Shown piece by piece: positions 33,996 to 42,251 of a stretch of DNA of 42,251 nucleotides. Origin of the DNA: Burkholderiales bacterium (lineage in GTDB: Bacteria; Pseudomonadota; Gammaproteobacteria; Burkholderiales; JABEVD01); the NCBI GenBank assembly GCA_019753155.1, contig JAIELG010000036.1, forward strand, positions 1 through 42,251, written 5' to 3'. Under the pieces are notes generated by a model. That model had not been told where the DNA came from, did no database searches, and saw only the letters and a list, made by a program, of their open reading frames with translations. How positions within the stretch are numbered: the stretch's first letter is position 1; each line of letters starts with the position of its first letter. The translations under genes were made by a program, and so were the position numbers.

Positions 33996-34869
33996 ACCCC
34001 AGGCTCTTGATAACGCGCTCGTCGTCGCTCCATCCCGACTTCACCTTGACCCATACTTCGAGAAAAACCTTCCCTCCGAAGAGTTTTTCCATGTCCTGTC
34101 TTGCCTGGCTGGCGATGGATTTCAGCTTTTCCCCACCACGCCCGATCACGATCGCTTTCTGGTTGGGCTTGTCGACAAGAATCAGGGCATGGATGCGGCG
34201 CATTTCGCCTTCCATGCTGAATGCCTCGATCTCGACCGCAGTCGAATAAGGGATTTCATCCCCGACAAGACGGAAAAGTTTCTCGCGCACGAGTTCCGCA
34301 GCAAGAAAGCGCTCGCTCCTCTCGGTGATTTCGTCTTCCCCGAAAAGCGGCTCACCTTCAGGAAGATGGGGCTCCACCGTTTTCACGAGATCCTCCACCT
34401 GGATACCTTTTTCCGCACTCACCGGAATGATAGAGGCAAAAGGAAATTTCATGGAGACTTCCTGCATGAAAGGAAGCAGCATGGACTTGTCGGCGAGCCT
34501 GTCGATCTTGTTGATGACGAGAAAGACGGGGCGGTCCTGTGGAAGCAGCCTGAGGACGATGCCGTCGCGCGCATCGAAATGCATGGCTTCGATCACGAAC
34601 AGCACGACATCGACTTCCTGGAGGCTGCGTTTCACGCTCCGGTTCATTGCCTGGTTGAGGGCGTTCATATGCTGGTTCTGGAATCCCGGCGTATCGACGA
34701 AAACAAACTGGCTCTCATCCGTCGTCAGTATGCCGGTGATGCGGTGCCGGGTCGTTTGCGCCCGGCTGGATGTGATGCTGATCTTCTGGCCGACGAGACG
34801 GTTGAGCAGCGTCGATTTCCCGACATTGGGCCGCCCCACGATAGCGATATATCCGGTTCTATGGCTCAT
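33982..34869 (-). CDS. era: GTPase Era
   Basis: This GTPase (295 aa) binds 16S rRNA and assists 30S subunit maturation. G1 is [18 protein letters not shown]2 [10 protein letters not shown]3 FVDTPGFQ, and G4 LVINKIDRL. The C-terminal KH domain contains [43 protein letters not shown], the Era signature. It starts with ATG overlapping the rnc stop by four bases. The gene pair rnc-era is widely conserved. Confidence 0.98.
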   Translation of the reverse strand: MSHRTGYIAIVGRPNVGKSTLLNRLVGQKISITSSRAQTTRHRITGILTTDESQFVFVDTPGFQNQHMNALNQAMNRSVKRSLQEVDVVLFVIEAMHFDARDGIVLRLLPQDRPVFLVINKIDRLADKSMLLPFMQEVSMKFPFASIIPVSAEKGIQVEDLVKTVEPHLPEGEPLFGEDEITERSERFLAAELVREKLFRLVGDEIPYSTAVEIEAFSMEGEMRRIHALILVDKPNQKAIVIGRGGEKLKSIASQARQDMEKLFGGKVFLEVWVKVKSGWSDDERVIKSLGYEEG

Positions 34870-35537
34870 GAATTCGGCTGGGTTGCGAGGCTGTAGGCGG
34901 CGGAAGCGGCGGACTGCTCCGCCCCGCGCCGGCTTTCACCTTCGCCCTGGGAGCGGATTCCGAGTTCGGCAATGCAGCATTCCACCCTGAAATGCTGCCT
35001 GTGGGCTTCCCCGCTCGTTCCAACCACGTCGTAGCGTGGAAGCGCCATCTTGCGGCTCTGGAGATATTCCTGAAGCTGGGTTTTCGGATCCTTGATCTGC
35101 CGATTGGGGTCGATTTCCCTTATCGCCTGCTCGTAGAGTTTGCCGACAACACAGGCGGCGGCATCGAATCCACCATCGAGAAAGACCGCGCCGAATACGG
35201 CCTCCAGCGCATCCGCCAGTATGGATGGGCGCTGCTGGCCATTGCTTTTGACTTCCCCTTCGCCAAGCAGGAGCACGCTCCCGATATCCAGGCTTTTCGC
35301 AATCTCACACAGGCTCTGCTGGTTGACGAGATTCGCCCTGAGCCTCGACAGCTCGCCTTCCGGAAGCTTCGGGAAGCACCTGAACAGGGCATCGGCGATC
35401 ACGCAATTCAATATGCTGTCCCCCAGAAACTCGAGGCGCTCGTTGTTCGGCGCCCCGAAGCTGCGATGGGTCAATGCCTGGCGCAACAGCGCCTTTTCCC
35501 TGAAAATATAGGCGATCTTCGAAGCGAATCCTTCCAT
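34866..35537 (-). CDS. rnc: Ribonuclease III
   Basis: The 223-aa protein cleaves double-stranded RNA, including rRNA precursors. The catalytic signature [20 protein letters not shown] (about residues 32-51) is intact and a second acidic site is in [15 protein letters not shown]. The C-terminal double-stranded RNA-binding domain begins [23 protein letters not shown]. The start is close behind the DUF4845 gene, typical for proteobacteria. Confidence 0.98.
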   Translation of the reverse strand: MEGFASKIAYIFREKALLRQALTHRSFGAPNNERLEFLGDSILNCVIADALFRCFPKLPEGELSRLRANLVNQQSLCEIAKSLDIGSVLLLGEGEVKSNGQQRPSILADALEAVFGAVFLDGGFDAAACVVGKLYEQAIREIDPNRQIKDPKTQLQEYLQSRKMALPRYDVVGTSGEAHRQHFRVECCIAELGIRSQGEGESRRGAEQSAASAAYSLATQPNS

Positions 35538-35538
35538 C

Positions 35539-35901
35539 CTATTTCGATCCCTTGACGGCCTTGGCTTCGAAATCGAGATAGACGCTGATATTGGCTGCCA
35601 GCGGTATCTTCACTCCGTATTTCACATGAAGCTGGAAAGGTTCCCTGTCGATTTCGATGTCTTCCGCGCTGACGGACTTGACGTCGTCCACCGCCGTTTT
35701 TTTCGAAAAAGCTTCGCGGATTTCGGGCCCTGAAGCATTCGCCATGCCCGGATCATTCACGATTTCGGTCATGTCGCGCTGAATCGTGCTGTATTCCGTG
35801 TAAGGCGGAACCAGCTTCATTGCAAGTAGAGAAGCCACGACCAGGGTCGCGGCCACAGTCAGAAATCCGGACAAGCTGAACCCGAGCTGCTGCCTCACCA
35901 T
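35539..35901 (-). CDS. DUF4845 membrane-anchored protein
   Basis: The 120-aa protein has one N-terminal membrane span (LSGFLTVAATLVVASLLAMKLV, about residues 9-30) and a short extracytoplasmic domain ending PLAANISVYLDFEAKAVKGSK. It matches the DUF4845 family found between lepB and rnc in many beta- and gammaproteobacteria. The function is unknown. The gene is seven bases after lepB and one base before rnc. Confidence 0.92.
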   Translation of the reverse strand: MVRQQLGFSLSGFLTVAATLVVASLLAMKLVPPYTEYSTIQRDMTEIVNDPGMANASGPEIREAFSKKTAVDDVKSVSAEDIEIDREPFQLHVKYGVKIPLAANISVYLDFEAKAVKGSK

Positions 35902-35908
35902 CTCCTCC

Positions 35909-36712
35909 TCACTGTATCAGTGTCCCGATTCGCTTCAAGTCGCTGAAATTCCACCATATCAGAAATGCGCGCCCGACGATATTGCGCTCGGGCACGAAGC
36001 CCCAATAGCGTCCGTCGCTGCTGCCGTCACGGTTGTCGCCCATCATGAAATAATTCCCCGGCGGTACGATGCAGGTGAACTCATGCTCGCTGTATGTGCA
36101 GTTTTCCCTGTGAGGAAAATCCTTCACGCCTTCCAGACGGGCATTGGGCACATCGGGATTGATCAGGATATCGTGTCTGTGCCCTCCAAGCACCTCCTTC
36201 ATGCGAGCCAACTGCACATAATTGAGGCCGCCTTCGACATAGCTGTAATTCCCGTCGGACTGCACCGATACCGGCTCCCCGTTCACGATCAGGTGCTTGT
36301 CACGGTAAACCACCGTATCTCCGGGTATGCCCACTACGCGCTTGATGTAATTGACTGAAGGGTCCTCGGGATAACGGAACACCATGACTTCGCCGCGTTT
36401 GGGCTCGTTGATGTCTGCAATTTTCTCGTCGGCGACGGGCAGGCGTATCCCATAGGTGAACTTGTTGACCAGGATGAAGTCGCCCACGAGAAGCGTCGGA
36501 ATCATCGACCCCGAAGGAATCTTGAAAGGCTCGACCAGAAACGAGCGCAGCATGAAAACGGCGAGAATCACCGGAAAAAAGCTTTTCGGATATTCGATCC
36601 ACCAGGGCTCCTTCTCGTCGGCAACCCGTTTTTTCGCGAAAAAAGCGATATCCAGCAGCCAGATCCCGCCCGTCACAACGAGCAGGATCAACATGATCAA
36701 AGCAAAATCCAT
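35909..36712 (-). CDS. lepB: Signal peptidase I
   Basis: This inner-membrane serine protease (267 aa) removes signal peptides. It has N-terminal spans (MDFALIMLILLVVTGGIWLL; SFFPVILAVFMLRSFLV), the catalytic serine in IPSGSMIPTLLVGDF, the catalytic lysine in YIKRVVGIPGDTVVYRD and box E GDNRDGSSDGRYWGFVPE. I used ATG 36712, which has GGGAG five bases upstream; a TTG at 36724 overlaps that ribosome site and is not credible. It follows lepA by 13 bases. Confidence 0.97.
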   Translation of the reverse strand: MDFALIMLILLVVTGGIWLLDIAFFAKKRVADEKEPWWIEYPKSFFPVILAVFMLRSFLVEPFKIPSGSMIPTLLVGDFILVNKFTYGIRLPVADEKIADINEPKRGEVMVFRYPEDPSVNYIKRVVGIPGDTVVYRDKHLIVNGEPVSVQSDGNYSYVEGGLNYVQLARMKEVLGGHRHDILINPDVPNARLEGVKDFPHRENCTYSEHEFTCIVPPGNYFMMGDNRDGSSDGRYWGFVPERNIVGRAFLIWWNFSDLKRIGTLIQ

Positions 36713-36725
36713 AATTACTCCCAAT

Positions 36726-38522
36726 TCATTTGTTGTCTATTTGCAGCACGGCGAGGAATGCTTCCTGAGGAATCTCGACGCTGCCCACCTGTTTCATGCG
36801 CTTTTTTCCGGCCTTCTGCTTTTCCAGGAGCTTGCGCTTTCTGGAAATGTCTCCGCCATAGCATTTGGCAAGCACATTCTTGCGCAGCGCCTTGATGGTT
36901 TCCCTGGCGATGATGTGCGCCCCGACTGCGGCCTGCACAGCGACATCGAACATCTGCCTGGGAATGAGTTCGCGCATTTTCTCCGCGAGCTGCCTGCCCC
37001 GGTACTGACTGCTCGAGCGGTGAACGATCAATGACAGCGCATCAACCTTTTCTCCATTGATCATGATGTCGAGCTTGACGAGATCAGATGCCTGGTATTC
37101 CTTGAATTCGTAGTCGAGGGAAGCATAGCCGCGGCTCGCGGATTTCAATTTATCGAAAAAATCCATGACCACCTCGTTGAGCGGCATGTCGTAATTGAGC
37201 ATCACCTGCCTGCCCATGTACTGCATGTTGCGCTGCACCCCGCGCTTCTGGACGCACAGCGTCATCACCACGCCCACATATTCCTGCGGCACGAGTATCG
37301 TCGCATTGATGATCGGCTCCCTGATTTCCTCGATCCTGGAAGGATCCGGTATCCTGGAGGGATTCTCGATCTCGGACACCGTGCCATCCTTGGCAACGAC
37401 CTGATACACGACGGTCGGCGCGGTCGTGATCAGATTCATGCCGTATTCGCGCTCCAGGCGCTCCTGGACAATCTCCATATGCAGAAGCCCCAGGAAGCCG
37501 CAGCGGAAACCGAAACCCAGAGCCTGGGAAGTCTCGGCCTCGTAATTGAGGGATGCATCGTTCAGCTTCAGTTTCTCCAACGCATCCCGCAAGGCATCGT
37601 ATTCGTTGGGTTCGACGGGATAGAGTCCGGCGAAAACCTGGGGCTGGATTTCCTTGAAGCCGGGCAGGGCTTCCGCCGCCGGCCTCGAAGCCAGCGTCAC
37701 GGTATCGCCGACTTTGGCTGATTGTAGTTCCTTGATCCCGGCGATCACGTAACCCACTTCTCCGGCGGACAATTTGTCCCTGGACACGGATTTCGGCGTG
37801 AACGCTCCTACTTCCTCGCAAAGATAATTCAGTCCATTCGACATCAGGAGTATCCTGTCCTTGGGCTTCAATGCGCCATCCACCACGCGCACCAGCATCA
37901 CCACGCCGACGTAATTATCGAACCACGAATCGATGATGAGCGCTTTCAATGGCGCATCGGGGTCCCCCTTGGGGGGTGGAATCCTGGCGATGATTTCCTC
38001 CAGGACGTCCTCAACCCCGGCGCCCGTTTTCGCGCTGGCGCGGACGGCATCGTGCGCATCGATTCCGATGATGTCCTCGATTTCCTGGATAACCCGATCC
38101 GGCTCGGCCGCAGGCAAATCGATCTTGTTGAGGACGGGAAGCACATCGACGCCCTGATCGAGCGCGGTGTAGCAGTTGGCGACCGTCTGCGCCTCGACAC
38201 CCTGGGATGCATCGACCACCAGCAGCGCGCCTTCGCATGCGGCAAGGGAGCGCGACACCTCGTAGGAAAAGTCGACATGCCCCGGCGTGTCGATCAGGTT
38301 AAGAGAATAGACCTGCCCATCCCGCGCGACATATTTCAAGGCGGCAGTCTGAGCCTTGATTGTGATGCCGCGCTCGCGTTCCAGATCCATCGAATCGAGC
38401 ACCTGGGATTCCATCTCTCTTGCCGTGAGTCCGCCGCAGATCTGGATGATCCGGTCAGCCAGGGTGGATTTCCCGTGGTCGATATGGGCGATGATCGAAA
38501 AATTGCGGATATGCTGCATCAT
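36726..38522 (-). CDS. lepA: Translation elongation factor 4 (LepA)
   Basis: This ribosomal GTPase (598 aa) back-translocates or remodels stalled ribosomes. It has [20 protein letters not shown] (G1), [12 protein letters not shown] (G2), [20 protein letters not shown] (G3), LNKIDLPAA (G4), and the LepA-specific C-terminal [32 protein letters not shown] chose ATG 38522 because a longer frame from 38564 runs through the terminator hairpin. A neighbouring ATG at 38519 is equally possible. No strong ribosome site is visible. Confidence 0.97.
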   Translation of the reverse strand: MMQHIRNFSIIAHIDHGKSTLADRIIQICGGLTAREMESQVLDSMDLERERGITIKAQTAALKYVARDGQVYSLNLIDTPGHVDFSYEVSRSLAACEGALLVVDASQGVEAQTVANCYTALDQGVDVLPVLNKIDLPAAEPDRVIQEIEDIIGIDAHDAVRASAKTGAGVEDVLEEIIARIPPPKGDPDAPLKALIIDSWFDNYVGVVMLVRVVDGALKPKDRILLMSNGLNYLCEEVGAFTPKSVSRDKLSAGEVGYVIAGIKELQSAKVGDTVTLASRPAAEALPGFKEIQPQVFAGLYPVEPNEYDALRDALEKLKLNDASLNYEAETSQALGFGFRCGFLGLLHMEIVQERLEREYGMNLITTAPTVVYQVVAKDGTVSEIENPSRIPDPSRIEEIREPIINATILVPQEYVGVVMTLCVQKRGVQRNMQYMGRQVMLNYDMPLNEVVMDFFDKLKSASRGYASLDYEFKEYQASDLVKLDIMINGEKVDALSLIVHRSSSQYRGRQLAEKMRELIPRQMFDVAVQAAVGAHIIARETIKALRKNVLAKCYGGDISRKRKLLEKQKAGKKRMKQVGSVEIPQEAFLAVLQIDNK

Positions 38523-38530
38523 GTATTCGG

Positions 38531-38555
38531 AAAAAAGGGCACTGACGTGCCCTTT
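38531..38555 (-). terminator. Rho-independent terminator after degP/mucD
   Basis: On the minus strand AAAGGGCAC, loop GTCA and GTGCCCTTT form a perfect nine-pair stem (38534-38555) followed by T residues (38531-38536 overlap the stem end). It lies about 50 bases after the degP stop and just before lepA, so it separates the sigma-E group from the lepA-lepB group. Confidence 0.88.
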
Positions 38556-38602
38556 GAGGGTCAATGTCGAATTTTAGCGGATTTTGGCATTCAAGTGGTT
38601 GC

Positions 38603-39979
38603 TCATTTGCCGTCGACTTTCATCGTGACGAAAATCGAACTCCCGCCGCGCCACACCAGCAATGCGACATCCCTGCCCTTGTGAACCTTGGCCAGCAGTT
38701 TCTCGAACTGCTCAACGCTGTCGATATCCTGGTCGTTGAGCGCAAGGATCACATCCCCGCGCCTGATTCCCGCCTGAATCGCAGGGCCGTCTTCGACGCT
38801 CTCGACGAGCAGCCCATGCTCGCTCTGGATCTGTTTCTTCTGCTCCGGGTTCAATGCGGAGAGATAAAGCCCCAGCCTGTCGGATTTTCTTTCCGTTTGC
38901 GGCGCATCTGCGACCTTGTCTGCCGGCATTTCATCCACCACGAGGGGCACGTTGATGCTCACCCCCTTGCGCCAGAGTTCCACCATGACTTTCGATCCAG
39001 GCTTGGTGGATGCAACGATCTTGGGCAGATCCTTCGATTCGTTGATCGCCTTCCCATTGAATTTCAGGATGATGTCCGATGGCTGGAGGCCCGCCTTCGC
39101 TGCGGCGCTGTCTTTGGCTACATTGCTGACGAGCGCCCCCCTGGGCTCGGCAAGTCCGAAGGATGCCGCAAGTTCCCGGCTCACCCCCTGGATCACGACA
39201 CCCAGCTTGCCTCGTGTCACATGACCGGAACTGCGCAACTGATCGGCGACATTCATTGCGACATCGATGGGGATGGCGAAGGAAAGCCCCATGAATCCGC
39301 CTGTCCTGCTGTAAATCTGGGAGTTGATCCCGACCACTTCGCCGTTCATGTTGAAAAGCGGCCCGCCCGAATTGCCGGGATTGATGGCGACATCGGTCTG
39401 GATGAACGGAACATAATCTTCCTGCGGCAACGCGCGCCCCTTGGCGCTGACTATTCCTGCCGTTACCGTATTGTCGAAACCGAACGGGGAGCCGATCGCG
39501 ACCACCCACTCTCCCACCTTCAATTTGATGGGGTCCCCTCTCTTCACCAAAGGCAGGTTTTGGGCCTGGATCTTGATGAGCGCAACATCGGAACGCTTGT
39601 CCTCGCCGATCACCTTGGCCTTGAACTGGCGCTTGTCGTTGAGCTTGACGAGCACTTCGTCCGCGGAATCGACTACATGCGCATTGGTCAGGATGTATCC
39701 GTCCGAACTGATGATGAAGCCCGAACCCAGGGACCGCGTTTCATAATCACGGGGCGCCGCCTGCGGACCGAAATGGCGGAAGAACTGGTAAAACGGATCG
39801 TCAGGAGAAAGATTCGGCATTCCCGGAACCATTCCATTGTCATGCACGACATGAGTCGTGCTGATATTGACGACTGCAGCGCCTTCCTTTGCGACGATCC
39901 CGGTAAAATCCGGAAGGTTCTGCGCCCCGGCAGCAGTCGAAACCAGACAGAAAACGGCATAAAAAAAGTGTCTAATCAT
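38603..39979 (-). CDS. mucD: Periplasmic serine protease Do (MucD/DegP)
   Basis: The protein (458 aa) degrades misfolded envelope proteins. A signal peptide (FFYAVFCLVSTAAGAQ) precedes the trypsin-like domain with the triad His in LTNAHVVDSADEV, Asp in RSDVALIKI and Ser in NPGNSGGPLFN. Two PDZ domains follow (GVVIQGVSRELAASFGL, about 255-345; HGLLVESVEDGPAIQAGIRRGD, about 375-458). It is the last gene of the rpoE-rseABC group and is likely under sigma-E control. It ends before a clear terminator. Confidence 0.95.
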   Translation of the reverse strand: MIRHFFYAVFCLVSTAAGAQNLPDFTGIVAKEGAAVVNISTTHVVHDNGMVPGMPNLSPDDPFYQFFRHFGPQAAPRDYETRSLGSGFIISSDGYILTNAHVVDSADEVLVKLNDKRQFKAKVIGEDKRSDVALIKIQAQNLPLVKRGDPIKLKVGEWVVAIGSPFGFDNTVTAGIVSAKGRALPQEDYVPFIQTDVAINPGNSGGPLFNMNGEVVGINSQIYSRTGGFMGLSFAIPIDVAMNVADQLRSSGHVTRGKLGVVIQGVSRELAASFGLAEPRGALVSNVAKDSAAAKAGLQPSDIILKFNGKAINESKDLPKIVASTKPGSKVMVELWRKGVSINVPLVVDEMPADKVADAPQTERKSDRLGLYLSALNPEQKKQIQSEHGLLVESVEDGPAIQAGIRRGDVILALNDQDIDSVEQFEKLLAKVHKGRDVALLVWRGGSSIFVTMKVDGK

Positions 39980-39996
39980 GAATCTATCCTTTCACT

Positions 39997-40428
39997 TCAA
40001 AAAAGTCGCTTCACAATAAAAGGCTGAAAATGGGTATTGCCGCGATTGACCGCATTGTAGCGCCTTGCCCAGAAAAATCCGAAAGCAAGCCCCACCGCGC
40101 CGCCAAAAACGGAAGCACCATCACCCCGGCCCACAACATTTCCGATGAAGGCGCCCGCAACGAGCAATGCCATCGGCACGAGGTAAACCGCGACAGAACT
40201 CTTGAGGAGCGCGCCTTCACGCACGCCTATGGACACTTCATCCCCGATTTTTGTTCCGACAGGATCGATCACCTCGAACCTGCGCGGCTTCGAACAAAAC
40301 AGTTTGGACAGGGAAGACTTGCCGCAACCCTTGACCGGATCACAATGACCGCATCCCGACTGCTGCTCTGCTTCCACGAAAGCAATCCCGTTTCCGGTTT
40401 CGATCACCCTGGCACGCGTTTCGATCAT
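39997..40428 (-). CDS. rseC: SoxR-reducing/RseC family protein
   Basis: The protein (143 aa) has the N-terminal cysteine cluster SGCGHCDPVKGCGKSSL, a GDEVSIGVREGALLKSS motif and two adjacent membrane spans (VYLVPMALLVAGAFIGNVVG; SVFGGAVGLAFGFFWARRY). These are typical of RseC, a regulator of the sigma-E response and redox-related membrane processes. It lies between rseB and mucD. Confidence 0.93.
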   Translation of the reverse strand: MIETRARVIETGNGIAFVEAEQQSGCGHCDPVKGCGKSSLSKLFCSKPRRFEVIDPVGTKIGDEVSIGVREGALLKSSVAVYLVPMALLVAGAFIGNVVGRGDGASVFGGAVGLAFGFFWARRYNAVNRGNTHFQPFIVKRLF

Positions 40429-40431
40429 GGC

Positions 40432-41397
40432 TTATTTCCCCTTGTAAACAACCGAATCCCCGATCTGCCTGACCGTAATTTCAGGCGTTTCCCCGACCAC
40501 CGTGACCTGGTACTGGTTTTCAGGATGGACATACAGGTTGACAGCGCCCTGCCTTGCTACGCCGCTCATCGGCCTCGCCCCGGGCTGCAGGGGTTCGATG
40601 AACACGGAAACGGCCACGATGCCGTCCGAATAGACGAGATGCGTAACCGGATAGGCCTTGCCCCGGAACATTCTTCTCATTTCCGCGATCTTGCCAAATC
40701 CCGAAGGCAGATTATCGACTTCCCAGCCGCTTTGAATCACGTCCCCCCCGGCAGGACGGTCGTTGTGCAGCGGAGGCGCCTTCACCGGCAGGGTGGCTCT
40801 AAGCAAAGCCCTGTCGAAAGCGCCCCCGATCCTGATGGAGGTGAATGCGAATTGTTCGATCACCCGGTTCTCGTCGCTGACCATCGCCGCTTTCAAAAGC
40901 AGGTTCGTCGCAGCTTCCACCCAGAGCTTGTGTCCATAGCGATAACCGTCTTTCGGGTTCAGGAGCAGGATATGGCTGTCATACCCTGCCAGACGCTCCT
41001 GCCCGCCTTCCTCGACCTGGTAATTATCGGAAAGCGTCTGCAACTGCTCCGGAAGCAATGCAGGGAAACCCCGCCTCGCCACAGCCTGGCGCTCCACCAT
41101 CATCGATCTCGCATCAGGATAGTAAAATTGCATCTCGTCGCCGTTGCAGATGATCTCCCTTGCGGGACCGTCGAGACTGATGAGTCTCCCATGCTCGCCC
41201 GACTGGTCTGCGAGATGGTAAATCCGTGTGCTTTCGATCTGCGCATCGCGCTGGAATATGAATGTTCCCTGATAAGTGAGCTGGTGTGCCGCGAAAGAAA
41301 TCTTCCTCAACAACTGTATGGATTCCTGCGCCTGGAGAGGCGTTGCCGCCACCGCGGCATTGAGGGACAGACAGATCAGAAAAACAACAGATCTCAT
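40432..41397 (-). CDS. rseB: Sigma-E factor regulatory protein RseB/MucB
   Basis: The periplasmic protein (321 aa) binds RseA and protects it from proteolysis, sensing lipid or LPS stress. A signal peptide (SVVFLICLSLNAAVAATPLQA) precedes the N-terminal lipid-binding domain with YQGTFIFQRDAQIESTRIYHL, and a C-terminal domain with YSDGIVAVSVFIEPLQPG. It overlaps rseA by four bases. Confidence 0.93.
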   Translation of the reverse strand: MRSVVFLICLSLNAAVAATPLQAQESIQLLRKISFAAHQLTYQGTFIFQRDAQIESTRIYHLADQSGEHGRLISLDGPAREIICNGDEMQFYYPDARSMMVERQAVARRGFPALLPEQLQTLSDNYQVEEGGQERLAGYDSHILLLNPKDGYRYGHKLWVEAATNLLLKAAMVSDENRVIEQFAFTSIRIGGAFDRALLRATLPVKAPPLHNDRPAGGDVIQSGWEVDNLPSGFGKIAEMRRMFRGKAYPVTHLVYSDGIVAVSVFIEPLQPGARPMSGVARQGAVNLYVHPENQYQVTVVGETPEITVRQIGDSVVYKGK

Positions 41398-41864
41398 CTA
41401 CCGCTTTCCTGATAAGTATCCGAAACCGTTCTGATGTTGGACGGCATCATTTCCGATCTCGGAGAAAATTCCTGATGCGCAAGCAGATAGTCGTTCAACC
41501 TGGACTTGATGACATCGAGGTGCACGGCCTGGGCCACCTGCTTCGGCACCGGAGAATCGGCCGGACCTTGCAGCGCGACCCATCCCACCAGGAATACCGC
41601 AGCAACCGATGCGGCAGCCGACAAGGCATACAGCCTTGCCTTATGGAGCCTCGATGGCGCAAGGACGGTAGGCTCCGCCACGATCACCGCCCTGCAATCC
41701 ACATCCAGATCGGCCCTGAATCCTTCGGGATCCCTGACAGCCTCCCCGATCAAGTGATAGAGCAGCCAGTCCTGCGTTTCCTGATCCTTCATCCTGGATA
41801 CCAGTCTCGCGACATCTTCGCCGTCCAGTTCGGCATCCACCAGCATCGAAATTTCTTCCCTCAT
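41394..41864 (-). CDS. rseA: Sigma-E anti-sigma factor RseA/MucA
   Basis: The 156-aa protein begins MREEISMLVDAELDGEDVARLVSRM with WLLYHLIGEAVRD, the anti-sigma domain that holds RpoE at the membrane. A single span (LYALSAAASVAAVFLVGWVAL, about 85-105) leads to a short periplasmic tail that would bind RseB. It starts two bases after the rpoE stop and overlaps rseB by four. Confidence 0.93.
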   Translation of the reverse strand: MREEISMLVDAELDGEDVARLVSRMKDQETQDWLLYHLIGEAVRDPEGFRADLDVDCRAVIVAEPTVLAPSRLHKARLYALSAAASVAAVFLVGWVALQGPADSPVPKQVAQAVHLDVIKSRLNDYLLAHQEFSPRSEMMPSNIRTVSDTYQESGR

Positions 41865-41865
41865 C

Positions 41866-42251
41866 TCACCACCTCTTGTTTTTTCTGGGCTCCAACATCG
41901 GCCTCAGCTTTTCTGCGATCACTTCCCTCGCGCGAAAAATCCTCGAGCGCACCGTCCCGATCGGGCAACCCATGACATCCGCAATTTCCTCGTAGCTCAA
42001 CCCCTCGATTTCGCGCAGCGTGATCGCAGTCCTGAGTTCATCAGGCAGGCTCTGCAGGGTATCATTCACCGTCCGGGCGATCTGCTTGCTCATCAACTGG
42101 TTCTCCGGCGTCGTCACTTCCCACAGGTTTTCCCCGTCTTCGGAGTTTTCCGCCTCCTCGTTATCCAGGTTCGTGGTCGTCGGCGCGCGACGACCCTGCG
42201 CCACCAGATAGTTCTTTGCCGTATTGATGCCGATCCGGTAGAGCCATGTAT
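41866..42251 (-). CDS. rpoE: RNA polymerase sigma-E factor (RpoE), N-terminus beyond the window
   Basis: The visible 127 or so residues cover the end of region 2 (TWLYRIGINTAKNYLVAQGRR, open to the window edge), the linker and region 4 (LPDELRTAITLREIEGLSYEEIADVMGCPIGTVRSRIFRARE). The first 70 or so residues of a roughly 200-residue ECF sigma are cut off by the window. An internal GTG at 42204 is not the true start because the frame remains open and homologous to the edge. It controls envelope-stress genes. Confidence 0.95.
   Translation of the reverse strand, partial: TWLYRIGINTAKNYLVAQGRRAPTTTNLDNEEAENSEDGENLWEVTTPENQLMSKQIARTVNDTLQSLPDELRTAITLREIEGLSYEEIADVMGCPIGTVRSRIFRAREVIAEKLRPMLEPRKNKRW

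Noticed and set aside
38564..40027. 487-codon plus-strand frame opposite mucD
   Set aside because: The opposite strand encodes an unambiguous DegP protease; this frame has no motifs and no ribosome site worth noting.
40030..41412. 460-codon plus-strand frame opposite rseC/rseB
   Set aside because: It is a shadow of two clearly identified genes and has no domain signature.

Overview
The window is a chromosome segment from a Gram-negative proteobacterium, most likely a betaproteobacterium of the Nitrosomonadales/Gallionellaceae type. This rests on gene order (rpoE-rseA-rseB-rseC-mucD, then lepA-lepB-DUF4845-rnc-era-recO-pdxJ-acpS-nagZ) and protein flavour, not on a database search. Every gene I accept is on the minus strand, so transcription runs from high to low coordinates.

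Right third (about 28.0-42.25 kb): conserved housekeeping DNA. It holds the 3' part of rpoE with its envelope-stress partners, a rho-independent terminator, the lepA-to-nagZ block, a family-5-type uracil-DNA glycosylase, uvrC, pgsA and a tRNA-Gly(GCC) whose consensus promoter lies partly inside the end of pgsA.

Middle (about 12.9-27.8 kb): start of a surface-polysaccharide locus. It opens with a large outer-membrane exporter (Wza/SLBB type) and a Wzz-type chain-length protein, followed by rfbF, rfbG and rfbH for CDP-4-keto-3,6-dideoxyglucose. A small antitoxin-like gene sits between rfbG and rfbH, and a complete MazF/PemK-like toxin domain is fused in frame to the N-terminus of RfbH. Next come four genes for salvage of methylthioadenosine or 5'-deoxyadenosine (class II aldolase/short-chain dehydrogenase fusion, mtnP, apt, mtnA). 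Then come a ThDP-dependent enzyme and an NAD-dependent reductase resembling the YerE/YerF pair that builds the C-branched sugar yersiniose from the same CDP-sugar.

Left part (1-12.7 kb): visibly more A+T-rich, tightly packed glycan genes. These are two acyltransferase-like genes, a beta-propeller protein, an FdtA/FdtB pair for a dTDP-3-amino-3,6-dideoxyhexose, a Wzx flippase, three glycosyltransferases (one resembling abequosyltransferases), a B12-binding radical SAM protein with a C-terminal zinc ribbon, and three SAM methyltransferases. The last methyltransferase, at the left edge, looks short. No Wzy polymerase, initiating sugar-phosphate transferase, CDP-sugar E3 reductase or rmlA/rmlB is visible; they may lie outside the window.

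Taken together, the locus looks like a Wzx-dependent O-antigen or exopolysaccharide factory using at least two unusual sugars: a CDP-3,6-dideoxyhexose that is probably carbon-branched, and an acylated 3-amino sugar. The most unusual features are the toxin-RfbH fusion and the nucleoside-salvage genes between the CDP-sugar genes and the branching enzyme. I saw no CRISPR array, insertion sequence, rRNA or replication origin.
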